Below are positions 29,561 through 38,364 of a stretch of 64,000 nt of DNA, piece by piece. The translations under genes and the position numbers were made by a program. The stretch's first letter is position 1; every line of letters begins with the position of its first letter. Location: contig NZ_FRAB01000008.1 of NCBI RefSeq assembly GCF_900142195.1, forward strand, positions 1 through 64,000, read 5' to 3'. The notes under the pieces were generated by a model that did not search any database, was not told where the DNA came from, and worked only from the letters and a program-made list of their open reading frames with translations. The DNA is from Paraburkholderia terricola. Lineage in GTDB: Bacteria; Pseudomonadota; Gammaproteobacteria; Burkholderiales; Burkholderiaceae.

Positions 29561-31051
29561 ATGACTACACGGCGCACCATGATCCGTGCTATCCCGGCCG
29601 CTGGTATCGCGCTCGGCGCCCCATCATTCGTTCTGGCCGCTTCGGCTAACCCGTCCAGGAGCGATGTGGCCGCGCCGTACTACGACCCGCTCCAGATGTT
29701 CAAAACGGTTTTAACCGTCGGACTCGCCCAGATTCCGGAGGTCGGCTGGCTTGTCTCAGCCGCTGTTAAATTGCTCTGGCCGTCCGACAAGGAGGACGTC
29801 TGGCCGCAGGTACGCAAACAGGTAGAGGAACTGGTGGACCGGAAGATCGACGATGCGGTATTCAGCTTGCTGAGGGCGAGGCTCAACGGATTGGGCGGAG
29901 TGACGAAGCTCTATTTGCGGGCAATTGCAACGCGAGACAACGAGGCGATCCGGAGCCAGTTCCTGGCAAGCAATACGGAGTTTGTCGCCGCGGCGGCGGA
30001 ATTCCGGAACCCCGATTACGAATGGGTGCTGGCTCCTCTATTCGGGATGTTCTCAACGATGCATATGATGCTTCTGCGCGACTGCGTGTTGAACGGAAAG
30101 AACTGGGGGTGGTCACGTGCCACCTATGACGACATCGTCAGGCAATCCGGCGACCGTCTCGCCTCGTACACGAAGTACCTGGACCAAGTGAGCGCTGATG
30201 AAAAATCCCGCTACGACAAGACTGCGCCCCCGGGGCCGGGCGGTCATCAAACGGCCCTCCATGATCATTATCAGCCGTTCCATCTGAAAGAGACATTGCT
30301 CGTGGACGACTTCCGCACTCTCCTGACCTATCTCGACCCTGTCGGGTACCCGCACAAAGTGCCGGATATCCCATTCAAGGACGTATACAGTGCGGCCTAC
30401 GGCACGGCCGACGACTGGGACCCGGTGTGCGCGTCTCTTTCGAGCAATGGCGTTGCCCCGCAATACTCGCGCCCTCTCAAGTCGTTCTCAAGCATCTATA
30501 TAGAGTATTTCAATTTCACCCCACGCGTCGTCGACGTTCAGTATCCAACCGGGAAAGGACCTGAGCGACGGGCGGACGGGCGCCGCATTGATCGCTATGG
30601 AATCATTTCGTATGAAAAGGGCGGCGTTGAGAAGAAGACGATAACGATTCCGCCCCCCGCTGACAGTAAAAGATTCAATGTCGCAAAGGCCCGCGTGACA
30701 GGTGACAGTATTCCGAGCGGCGTTTCACTCGTACTCGATGACGGCAGCGAGCTACAGCTTTGGTATAGAAGCAGTACAGGAGTGAAAGAGGTCAGCGTGC
30801 CGGGACGCATGCTGAGCACCCTGAACATGTGGACGAGGAGCAGGTTTTACGACTTCGATCTCGGGTGCATTATCTTCGGCTTCAGCGTTGACACCGAGTT
30901 CGTTCCGGTAATACTTCGGGAGATCTTTTATATCGGCGCAATCGACCAGCCCAATCTCGGTGCGGCCTTCCTTCCGCGCAACGTGTCGCGTGGTTTGCAG
31001 CGTCGTCGGGAGGCTTTCTGGCGCGACGTCATGAGCCGCGTGAGCGCTTGA
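29561..31051 (+). CDS. Cry-like protein: insecticidal delta-endotoxin N-terminal (domain I)-like, with Tat-like signal
   Basis: A 496-residue protein started at 29561 because of the AAAGGAG site. Residues 1-29 look like a twin-arginine signal (TTRRTMIRAIPAAG, hydrophobic core, then VLAASA). Residues about 45-270 match the alpha-helical pore-forming domain I of Cry toxins: AQIPEVGWLVSAAVKLLWPS, WPQVRKQVEELVDRKIDDAV, the FGMFSTMHMMLLRDCVLNGK segment, WGWSRATYDDIVRQ, and a YTKYLDQV helix. The remaining 220 residues look beta-rich and end with VPVILREIFYIGAI; a full set of Cry domains II and III is not evident. Followed 37 bases later by an ADP-ribosyltransferase gene. Whether it kills insects, acts as a carrier for that enzyme, or does something else is unknown. 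Confidence 0.8.
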   Translation: MTTRRTMIRAIPAAGIALGAPSFVLAASANPSRSDVAAPYYDPLQMFKTVLTVGLAQIPEVGWLVSAAVKLLWPSDKEDVWPQVRKQVEELVDRKIDDAVFSLLRARLNGLGGVTKLYLRAIATRDNEAIRSQFLASNTEFVAAAAEFRNPDYEWVLAPLFGMFSTMHMMLLRDCVLNGKNWGWSRATYDDIVRQSGDRLASYTKYLDQVSADEKSRYDKTAPPGPGGHQTALHDHYQPFHLKETLLVDDFRTLLTYLDPVGYPHKVPDIPFKDVYSAAYGTADDWDPVCASLSSNGVAPQYSRPLKSFSSIYIEYFNFTPRVVDVQYPTGKGPERRADGRRIDRYGIISYEKGGVEKKTITIPPPADSKRFNVAKARVTGDSIPSGVSLVLDDGSELQLWYRSSTGVKEVSVPGRMLSTLNMWTRSRFYDFDLGCIIFGFSVDTEFVPVILREIFYIGAIDQPNLGAAFLPRNVSRGLQRRREAFWRDVMSRVSA

Positions 31052-31088
31052 GTGACGCACGGCATCTCAACTTTACGAGGATATTGAA

Positions 31089-31766
31089 ATGGAGAAAACC
31101 ACATTGACCGTTGTCAATGCAGGCCCCAACTGGATGTTCAGGGTCGACACACGTGAACCGGATGCTATTTTCAAGAATGGCTTTACCGCTTTCGGCCAGA
31201 ACGACAACCTTCGAGATCACGCGAGAGGAACAAGTTGCACACAGAGAGATGCCAATAGTAATTTCATTTCGACGAGTTCGGACCCGGAGTACGCCGGCAA
31301 TTATGCGCGCCGATTGATCACTCGGCATGGGCCTCCGATTTACGTCTACAAGATCCGTCCAACAGAAAACTTTTACAACATGGAACGATCGTTGGCGGCG
31401 ATAGGTTACGAGGCCGGCATTCCCGATGCACGGAAGCAGTCCGAGTGGGTGGCAGTCAACAAGATAGAGGGAAGCCAGATCCAGGCGGTGAGAGTCTACC
31501 GTTCGGAACAAACGCCCCCATTTCAACTCAATCCGCGCTACGAGGAAAGGCGACCTGATGCCAATCCCGGCGTCTATAAGCAGCGCACGTCGCCCGCACC
31601 CGGGAACAACCGGTGGCTGGTTTCGCAAGACCCGCTCGTGACCGCGTCCTTGAGCGCAACCATGCACTGTTACAAGGACATGGCGTCGGCGGAAGTGGCG
31701 GATCCGTTTGCATGCCGGTTCATAGAAGAACTGATACCCGAACCGAACACGGTAGGCGAGCAATGA
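31089..31766 (+). CDS. Pertussis toxin S1-like ADP-ribosyltransferase
   Basis: A 225-residue protein that closely follows the catalytic A subunit of pertussis toxin. Visible: the NAD-binding Arg in FRVDTREP (Arg18), the NGFTAFGQNDNLRDHARG block with the conserved His (44), the Ser-Thr-Ser motif FISTSS (61-63), and the catalytic Glu in ARKQSEWVAV (Glu119). Cys50 (GTSC) and Cys194 (TMHC) sit where pertussis S1 has its Cys41-Cys201 disulfide. No signal peptide is seen, odd for a protein with that pair. Ribosome site GAGG about 9 bases upstream. No B-pentamer genes are nearby; the only partner is the Cry-like gene 37 bases upstream. Expected activity: transfer of ADP-ribose to a host protein, substrate unknown. 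Confidence 0.88.
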   Translation: MEKTTLTVVNAGPNWMFRVDTREPDAIFKNGFTAFGQNDNLRDHARGTSCTQRDANSNFISTSSDPEYAGNYARRLITRHGPPIYVYKIRPTENFYNMERSLAAIGYEAGIPDARKQSEWVAVNKIEGSQIQAVRVYRSEQTPPFQLNPRYEERRPDANPGVYKQRTSPAPGNNRWLVSQDPLVTASLSATMHCYKDMASAEVADPFACRFIEELIPEPNTVGEQ

Positions 31767-31857
31767 GTGCTGCAACGCTTGCTTTCCCGCGAGGACCGGC
31801 TTCTTCGCGAGCGAAACACCGCCGCTGCCCCTGTCGCGGCCCCCCTCCCCGCGTCCG

Positions 31858-31881
31858 TTCGCCTGCTCGCACGACGCTTCG
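31858..31881 (+). promoter_or_regulatory. hrpII box (HrpB-responsive), perfect
   Basis: TTCG-N16-TTCG, 100 bases before the ATG of the 987-residue gene. A TACCTT -10-like hexamer starts about 32 bases after the box, the usual spacing for Ralstonia hrpII promoters. Confidence 0.8.
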
Positions 31882-31981
31882 CGACCGGCCTTCCGCGTTT
31901 CTCGCAACCGGCTACCTTCGGTCACGCTGGCCGAGTCCGCGCGCCGCGCGGGAGCGCGAACAGCAACCAGGGGAGGACACT

Positions 31982-34945
31982 ATGCGACTGATCGGCCGCC
32001 TGCTCGGGCACCCGCAACCATTCGACGCGCAGAGCGCCGGTGGCACGCGGCACGAACCCACGCATGCTCCCGTGGGCAGGCCGCTCGCGCGAGCCGAGAC
32101 ATCGAGCGCGCTCGAGTTCCTTCGCAGTGAGAGCCGACACACCGCGGCAAGCACCAGGCACGCCGATCGGACGAACCGGACGAATTTTCGCAGCACCATC
32201 GCACCGCTCGTCGAGGCGGAGTTCGGTGGCGATCCGTGCGCCGATGGCGACTTTGCGGAAGGCGGCGCGCTCCACGACGCGCAGCGCGCACGCAAGAAGA
32301 TCGTTTCGCTGTTCCCCAACACGTCGGAAGCGGAATCGAACGAGACGACGCTGTTAGCGCAGCGCCTGATGCAATTCAAGGGCGGCAGCGCGTCGCGCTA
32401 CGGCAATGCGATGACCCTCGCCTATGTGCTCAGGCAAGCGACCGGCGGCGATGCGTCCCGCGCGCTGGCGGTCGTCAACGCGTGGAGAGGCGACACGGCG
32501 CCCACCGGCGGGCAATTGGGCGCCGACATGCTGGCGACCCAGTGCGCGCTCAGCCAGTCCGACCAGGGCTGGCAACTGCTGCTCGAAAAGCCGGACATGT
32601 TGGCGGCGATGAGTCCCGCCGGCCGCCTCGCCCGACTCGAAACTGAAACGGCGCGCGCGGACGCACGTCTCGCATTCCGGGCGAGCGACCATCTGCTCAG
32701 GAATTACGTCGACGGACTGGGCCTGCCGAGGCCCGCCACGCTCGACGAATCCATCGGACTTGCCCGCCACATCGCCGGCCAGGCAAGCGCGCCGGAGCAA
32801 CAAGCCGCACTCACGGGCATTCCGGCGAACGTGTTCAGATATCACCGGATCGCGGCGGACGCGCTGCTCGGCGCCGTCTCGCCGGACCCGACACTGAGCC
32901 AGTGCGAGGCGATCGTGTTCCTGCGAGGCGGCACGATCGACCCCGACCATGTCACGGAAACGTCCACGCGCTTTAACCGGATCGTGGGCGCGAGCGGCCA
33001 TCGCGGGTCGTTCCTGAAACGCATGCGCTCGTCGGACGATCTGTCCGCGCTCGACGAGCCGCAGATCCTCAAACTGCTCGTCTTGAACATCGTCGGCAAC
33101 GTCTGCGCCGACCTCGAACCGCTCGTGACGGAGCCGCATGGCGGCACGCCCGCCAATGCGCCGGTCGGCAGCGCCGCGCTTGCCGAACAGCCTGAAACGC
33201 GGGTGCAAGATGCAGCCCGCCTGGCCACGCTGATGGTGATGGGCGATCGCATTGCCCGCAAGGGATGGCGCGACGAGATGCCGATCGGCACGCTCGCGCG
33301 GCGCAAGATCAGGGAACAAACGGCGCGCCTGCTCGGCGTGAAGGAAAAGGAACTGGCGAAGGATGCCACCTGGGCCGACTTCTCGGCGCGATTGCAGCAA
33401 CTCGACCTCGCCATGCTGCGGGAATGGGCAACGGATGCGCAGCCCGGCTTCGAAGGCTCCGCACTGGAAAATCGCCTGAACCTGCTGAGCGACATCGACC
33501 ACGGCGTCGCGCCTCGCATCGCGGGACTCAAGGAACTCGTGACCATCGTGGAAGAAGGAGCGAGCATCGATGTCAGATCGTCAAGAGTCAAAGGCTTCAA
33601 CACCACGCTCTGGTTCAGCGGGGCACTCGCGCTGACGGGCGTGATCAGCCATGCGATCCCCGCCGTCATGGCCTTGCCGACGCGCGCCCATACCAGGGGC
33701 CGGGGCGGACGCATCGCGATGAACGGCAGCGAGGGGCCCGACGGCGCTTGCCTCGAAATCCACGCCGGCACGTTCGAACGCGACACGCGCATTCGCCAGC
33801 GCGGCGTGGTCCTGATGTCGAACATTCCGATCGCCTTTGCATGGCTGATCCGCGAATGGGGCACGCATGAAGTCAATCAAACCTTCAGAGGGCCGGTCAT
33901 CCGCATCGAGGTCAAGGCGCCCGATGGACTCGACAAATGCAAGGAAATCGCCGCCGGGCTCTTCGACGGATTGTCGGATACCCGCACCGGCGCGACGCAA
34001 GGACTCTGGAATCGATGGGTGACGGCGGCTGCGAAGCACCCTTCCGTCTCGGTTCGATACGACGAAGGTCACACCAGTGCGCCGACCGACGTCAAGCAGC
34101 ACACGGCGCTCGCCGGCGCCACCATGCCCTTCCTTCACCTGCCGCAACTAACGTTGCCGTTGGCCTCGATCCAGTTCGGTCCGTGGCTCGCGGGCGCCGT
34201 GCAGCGACATCGCTCGGTCATGCACGGCGGCGAGGTTCACGTCAATTCGGCCGGCACGACACTGGTCGACGGCGCATACGAGCATGTCACCAAGGTGCCG
34301 GCCGGACTGGCTTATCCGCCGCCGTCGGTCGTCTTGCCGACGGTCGCGGGCGTGAATCTGGCGGGCGGGCACGGAGCAATGTTCACGGCCCTCAACAGCA
34401 AACGCACGACGAACGTGATCATGCTGAAGAACGGCAGCATCCATATTCCCGCGCCGGACGTCAGCGGCTCCACGCCGACACGGCAATGGACCACGGACGT
34501 CGAGACCTGCCGCGAGTGGCTGGCGAACCGCGACGGCGCATCGACGCCGGCGCCGCCCGCCGGTTTGGCGGAAACACCGCCCGACATGCTCGCGTCGGCG
34601 CGTGCGGCGCGTGGACAGCAGGAAATGGTCGTGCGGCAGTACATGAAACCGCAGGCCACGAAGCGGCTCGAAGAACTTCAAACGCTCGCGGCCCATATCG
34701 TCGCGAGCACCGGTGACGAGCAGGAAGTGGGCGAAATCGGCGACAACATCGGCCAGCTCCTGATGGACGAAGGAAACTGGGAGGCGCCCGAAGTGCTGGC
34801 GCAGCAGAGGGAGCATTCGCAAAAGACCTCGGGGCCTCTGCCGTGGGGCTATCAGTGGCAAATCCTGGAGGAAAGCACGGTTCTGTCGGCGCAACCGCTC
34901 GGGCGGAGCGCGCCCGCCGCATCGAACTTTCCGGCAACGCGCTGA
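31982..34945 (+). CDS. Large protein of unknown function, candidate type III effector or translocator
   Basis: A 987-residue protein that I do not recognise. The start at 31982 has a GGGGAGGA ribosome site. There is no signal peptide; the N-terminal 70 residues are rich in Ser, Thr, Arg and small residues, as is common for type III secreted proteins. A possible hydrophobic segment lies around residue 545 (TTLWFSGALALTGVISHAIP). The rest is mixed alpha/beta with no motif I can name. Transcription from a perfect hrpII box is the main evidence for a link to the T3SS. It is the first gene of a run with the lysozyme-like gene and a small gene. Confidence 0.7.
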   Translation: MRLIGRLLGHPQPFDAQSAGGTRHEPTHAPVGRPLARAETSSALEFLRSESRHTAASTRHADRTNRTNFRSTIAPLVEAEFGGDPCADGDFAEGGALHDAQRARKKIVSLFPNTSEAESNETTLLAQRLMQFKGGSASRYGNAMTLAYVLRQATGGDASRALAVVNAWRGDTAPTGGQLGADMLATQCALSQSDQGWQLLLEKPDMLAAMSPAGRLARLETETARADARLAFRASDHLLRNYVDGLGLPRPATLDESIGLARHIAGQASAPEQQAALTGIPANVFRYHRIAADALLGAVSPDPTLSQCEAIVFLRGGTIDPDHVTETSTRFNRIVGASGHRGSFLKRMRSSDDLSALDEPQILKLLVLNIVGNVCADLEPLVTEPHGGTPANAPVGSAALAEQPETRVQDAARLATLMVMGDRIARKGWRDEMPIGTLARRKIREQTARLLGVKEKELAKDATWADFSARLQQLDLAMLREWATDAQPGFEGSALENRLNLLSDIDHGVAPRIAGLKELVTIVEEGASIDVRSSRVKGFNTTLWFSGALALTGVISHAIPAVMALPTRAHTRGRGGRIAMNGSEGPDGACLEIHAGTFERDTRIRQRGVVLMSNIPIAFAWLIREWGTHEVNQTFRGPVIRIEVKAPDGLDKCKEIAAGLFDGLSDTRTGATQGLWNRWVTAAAKHPSVSVRYDEGHTSAPTDVKQHTALAGATMPFLHLPQLTLPLASIQFGPWLAGAVQRHRSVMHGGEVHVNSAGTTLVDGAYEHVTKVPAGLAYPPPSVVLPTVAGVNLAGGHGAMFTALNSKRTTNVIMLKNGSIHIPAPDVSGSTPTRQWTTDVETCREWLANRDGASTPAPPAGLAETPPDMLASARAARGQQEMVVRQYMKPQATKRLEELQTLAAHIVASTGDEQEVGEIGDNIGQLLMDEGNWEAPEVLAQQREHSQKTSGPLPWGYQWQILEESTVLSAQPLGRSAPAASNFPATR

Positions 34946-35005
34946 CAGCGCGAGGCGCGCTCGAAGACGGCGAAGCGTCATCGGAGATGCGCCTCCGCGC
35001 GTCGT

Positions 35006-35029
35006 TTCGCGCCGCCGGCTTCAACTTCC
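35006..35029 (+). promoter_or_regulatory. Degenerate hrpII box (one mismatch)
   Basis: TTCG-N16-TTCC, 129 bases before the ATG of the lysozyme-like gene, with GAGAAT about 32 bases after it in -10 position. The last base departs from the consensus, so activity is uncertain. Confidence 0.45.
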
Positions 35030-35158
35030 GAAACGCCGAGGCCAAGCGCAACGCGGCTGTGAGAATGGGCGTGGCGGCGTGTGTTGCGCATATCGAACGT
35101 CAGACTGGCCGCTCTGCGTGCAAACGAATTTCCACGGACCTACCCGCGCGAGACAACC

Positions 35159-35896
35159 ATGATCGAATCCGCCCAGTTACAGCGCGTAGACGAACTTCTG
35201 CATCAGCTTGGAGCCGGCGGTCCCGGCGCGAGCAGCGAGAACGATCAGAGCATCCTTCTGCAGATCCAGCAGATCCTTTCGGGGCTGTTCGACAACAGTA
35301 ACGGCCCGTCATTCCAGATGCCGTCGATGCCCTCCTTTTCCGCGGCGCCCGCGCGGGCGAGCTACGCGTCCACCTCGTCGGCCTCGCCCGCCTCGTACTC
35401 GGGCGCGGTTCCGGCCGGCGACGGCTCGGGCCAGGGGACGCCCGCGAGCACGGCTGAGGGCAAAGAGACGGCGGAGCATTTCATGACGAACCTGCAACGG
35501 GACTTCGGCCTGACGAGAAATCAGGCGGCGGGAATCGTCGCCAACCTGTGGCACGAAAGCGGCGGCATGAACACCGGCATCAATCAGGGCGGCGCGGTCG
35601 GCGCACCCAATTCCAACCTGCAATCCGGCTATGGCGTCGCGCAATGGACCGGCTCGCGCAAGCAGGATTACCTCGACTACTGCTCGCAACATAAGCTGGA
35701 CCCATCCAGCGAACAGGCGAACTACGGTTTCCTCAAGCATGAACTCGAAACCTCGCAATCGGGCGCGATCGACGCGGTCAAGCAGACGCAGACCGCGCAG
35801 GACGCGACCGTCGTGTTCTGCAATACGTTCGAACGTCCCGGCGATCCGCAGATGTCGAGCCGCCTCGCGGATCTTCAGTACGTGCTGTCCGCGTGA
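35159..35896 (+). CDS. Lysozyme-like protein (phage tail lysozyme fold), candidate T3SS lytic enzyme or effector
   Basis: A 245-residue protein. Residues 1-100 are Ser/Gln/Ala/Pro-rich with a harpin-like look (LLHQLGAGGPG, LLQIQQILSGLF). Residues about 103-240 match the Phage_lysozyme2 fold: AEHFMTNLQRDFGLTRNQAAG, VANLWHESGGMN with the probable catalytic Glu133, SGYGVAQWTGSRKQDYL, and NYGFLKHELETS. No signal peptide. T3SS loci usually carry a lytic transglycosylase to open the cell wall; this one is of a different fold and may fill that role or be secreted. Confidence 0.8.
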   Translation: MIESAQLQRVDELLHQLGAGGPGASSENDQSILLQIQQILSGLFDNSNGPSFQMPSMPSFSAAPARASYASTSSASPASYSGAVPAGDGSGQGTPASTAEGKETAEHFMTNLQRDFGLTRNQAAGIVANLWHESGGMNTGINQGGAVGAPNSNLQSGYGVAQWTGSRKQDYLDYCSQHKLDPSSEQANYGFLKHELETSQSGAIDAVKQTQTAQDATVVFCNTFERPGDPQMSSRLADLQYVLSA

Positions 35897-35963
35897 TGGC
35901 GGACAGCGGACGCGCGTGTGTCCCGCCATGCCGGGTTGATACAACCAGCCGGGGATTGCCTCG

Positions 35964-36413
35964 ATGAGTTCAGACAAGTTGCCGCCGGTCGGCGGCGGAG
36001 AAGCGCCGGCTCAGCCTGATTTCGAAGGCTCCGATGAAAGAACGCAGCCCTTGAGGAGGATCGATCCGCACGCGCGGCAGGTATCGGGCCCGCTTGCCGG
36101 CCTGCCCCAAGGACGGCAGGCGGCGCGTGAATCGCAAGCATCCCCGGAGGAGGCTTCAAGCGTGGACCCGTACCGGCAGGCCGCGGATCTTTATCACGAT
36201 CGGTTCACCGCGCAGATCCAGAAGCAGCGTCTGCACGAGGCGCAGCACGGCCGCGAACCTGCACCGGCGACGCCGAGGCAACTTGCCGACGCGTACTTCA
36301 TGATGCGCCAGGGTCATTCACTGGAAGAGGCCGCGCGGGCCTTCGGGATCGAAAGCCCCGCCGATATCGAGGACTTGCGCGAGTTCGCCGAAAAAAATCT
36401 GCCGCGCGTCTAG
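35964..36413 (+). CDS. Small hydrophilic protein of unknown function
   Basis: 149 residues, not recognised. The N-terminal 60 residues are Pro/Gly/Gln-rich and disordered. The C-terminal half is helical and charged (DPYRQAADLYHDRFTAQIQKQ, then RQLADAYFMMRQGHSLEEAARAFGI), the last part resembling a short helix-turn-helix. It follows the lysozyme-like gene by 67 bases on the same strand and ends next to convergent hrpB. A role in the T3SS is by position only. Confidence 0.65.
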   Translation: MSSDKLPPVGGGEAPAQPDFEGSDERTQPLRRIDPHARQVSGPLAGLPQGRQAARESQASPEEASSVDPYRQAADLYHDRFTAQIQKQRLHEAQHGREPAPATPRQLADAYFMMRQGHSLEEAARAFGIESPADIEDLREFAEKNLPRV

Positions 36414-36507
36414 CACCGGCGCGCATCGCGCTCCGAACCGCCCATGCGCGCCACAGAAGCGGACACTGGCATCGCAACCGGATGCGGCGTCCGCCCGCGC
36501 CGGCACG

Positions 36508-37992
36508 CTATCGCTCCAGCGTCTCCGAAGGCACCTCGTGAAACTGCTTGCGATATCCGCTCACCAGCGTCGAGCGGTTTTGCACGCCCCACTTGTTCGC
36601 CGTCAGCAACACGGTGCGGTCTCCGGAGAACGAGTCGTCCAGCAGATCGGCGCGAATCCGCTCCATGCGCAGCCGACGGATCAGCTCCGAGGGCGACAGT
36701 CCGAGTGAATGCTTGAACGCGCTTTGCAACGCACGTTCGGTCACGCCGACCTCGGCCGCCACCTCGCGCACCGACAGGTCGCGCCGGTCGAGATTTTCCT
36801 GCAAATAGCGATACGCGCGCCGATAACGTGCGGGCAAGCGCGCCGCGACGTCGTCGAGTTGCGGCGCCTGGCGCGCGGCACGCGCGCTGTACGAGGTCAG
36901 CACCTGCGAGTCGTCGCGCAGACACTGGGTGGCGATCAGCGCGTAGCGTCCGAAGAAGACCATCCCTTCGCGGCTCCGGCCGAGCGCCTGGTGCGTCTTG
37001 GCGACGCAATACAGATACTCGAGTTGACGGTGCCCGGTCGATGCCGCATGGTCGGTGCGATGCAGCGGCTCGAGCAGCGACTCCGCGAGCTGCGGCGCGT
37101 CGCACGCTAGCGCGGCGAGCACGACTTCGAGCCGCGTCGTGCGCAAATAATCGCCGAGGCCATGCTGCTGCGCCCAGTTCAGATGCGCGGTGATGCGGTC
37201 CATCGCGCCGCGCTCGCCGCTCGCGAGCGCGCGCAACTGGCGCAGATAACCGATCCGCTCGCAGAGCAGCGGGGTGCGAACGCTCAATGCGCCCACTTCG
37301 TGCAGATCGGCTTCGTCGCTTGCCGTGCCGACCGTGCCGACCGTGCCGACCGCGCCGACACTGCGCAGCCCCTGCCCGCCGAGCCCCGATTGCCAGTACA
37401 CGTGATCGTTCAGTTGCGCCGCGCCGCGCAGTTCGCGCTGCACGGCGACGTCGAAGCGCAAGGTGGCGACGATGTCGCGCCAGCTATCCGAGCCGTGTTC
37501 GGATGCCGCGGCGGCGAGTTCGTCGAGCGCATCGGTGGCGTCGCGCGAGCGGCCGAGTTCGTGCAACGTGCCGGTAATCGCCAGGCGGGCTTCGAGTTGC
37601 CGCGACACCTCGACGTCGGGCTCGTCGATCAAGCGTGCAAAGCATGACAACGCCGTGGCAAGCCGATGGCGAAACAGCGCCTGCCAGCCGGCATTGCGGC
37701 ACGACGCCGCGCGGATTGCCTGGCGCGGCGAGCGGATCGCCTTCTGCGCGCGCCGATACTGTTCTTCGGCTTCGTCACAAATGCCGAGGGTCATCTGCAT
37801 GTCGGCATGAAGCTGAAGCAGTCCGGGCGAGCCCGTGGCGGCGCCCGCGCCGTTGCGCGCGAGATCCGACCAGCGGGCCGCCTGCGCGCCCGCCGCCTGG
37901 ACATTGCCTTCACGAACCTTGTTGATGAAACCGTCCGGTAAATCTTGCACGGACAACGACGCCGCGAGTGGAAAATAAAGCGTCAGGAACAT
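36508..37992 (-). CDS. hrpB: AraC-family T3SS master regulator HrpB (HrpX)
   Basis: Transcription activator of Hrp T3SS operons and effector genes, which acts at hrpII/PIP boxes. The start at 37992 has a GAGGAG site. The long N-terminal part (about 1-385) is helical and TPR-like, as in HrpB/HrpX. The C-terminal AraC DNA-binding domain is clear: YRYLQENLDRRDLSVREVAA, VGVTERALQSAFKHSLGLSP, then LRMERIRADLL and the second helix-turn-helix. A run of GTVGTVGTA (a 9-base repeat in the DNA) interrupts the N-terminal part. It lacks a hrpII box; its promoter carries the element at 38120-38170 shared with sctC. Confidence 0.92.
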   Translation of the reverse strand: MFLTLYFPLAASLSVQDLPDGFINKVREGNVQAAGAQAARWSDLARNGAGAATGSPGLLQLHADMQMTLGICDEAEEQYRRAQKAIRSPRQAIRAASCRNAGWQALFRHRLATALSCFARLIDEPDVEVSRQLEARLAITGTLHELGRSRDATDALDELAAAASEHGSDSWRDIVATLRFDVAVQRELRGAAQLNDHVYWQSGLGGQGLRSVGAVGTVGTVGTASDEADLHEVGALSVRTPLLCERIGYLRQLRALASGERGAMDRITAHLNWAQQHGLGDYLRTTRLEVVLAALACDAPQLAESLLEPLHRTDHAASTGHRQLEYLYCVAKTHQALGRSREGMVFFGRYALIATQCLRDDSQVLTSYSARAARQAPQLDDVAARLPARYRRAYRYLQENLDRRDLSVREVAAEVGVTERALQSAFKHSLGLSPSELIRRLRMERIRADLLDDSFSGDRTVLLTANKWGVQNRSTLVSGYRKQFHEVPSETLER

Positions 37993-38119
37993 TGCGCTAC
38001 TCCTCGTTGACACGCGCACGGCTGTCACCGCCGCCGGCACGCACGCTCTTGGCGAACACGATGGTTGGGAATGTCGCCATCGTTCGCACCGCTCAATCTA
38101 TCCGCGTATGCGAAAGAAC

Positions 38120-38170
38120 ATCTTCAATAAATCTGAGCTTTTCGGCGGATTTGAGAACTGTTGAGATTTC
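38120..38170 (-). promoter_or_regulatory. Two-block element shared by hrpB and sctC promoters (candidate HrpG site), copy 1
   Basis: Ungapped match of 36 of 51 bases to 53651-53701. The two conserved blocks, read on the plus strand, are TCAAyAAATCTGA and TTTGAGAAsTGTTGAG, separated by a variable stretch of about 12 bases. It begins 128 bases before the hrpB start codon. The outer parts contain CTCAAC/GTTGAG inverted half-sites. The neighbouring winged-helix gene also starts from this 370-base region on the other strand. Confidence 0.7.
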
Positions 38171-38364
38171 CGGGGCATGTCGAACCGAATGGCCCCTCCG
38201 CGACGCATGCGGCGACCCTGCGCGGAGCGGGCCTGTTCCGTGTAACCTTTCGCTTGGCACCCAGGCACACCCAGGCACACCCAACCGCGGCACCCCACCG
38301 CGCGCAACCGCTGCATGCCGGCATGCCGGGAAAATCGGCTCGCCGGATTCGCTGGAGATTCAGG

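Noticed and set aside
35159..35896. Prophage remnant, because of the phage-type lysozyme domain
   Set aside because: No other phage genes nearby; the gene is embedded in T3SS genes and has a harpin-like N-terminus.
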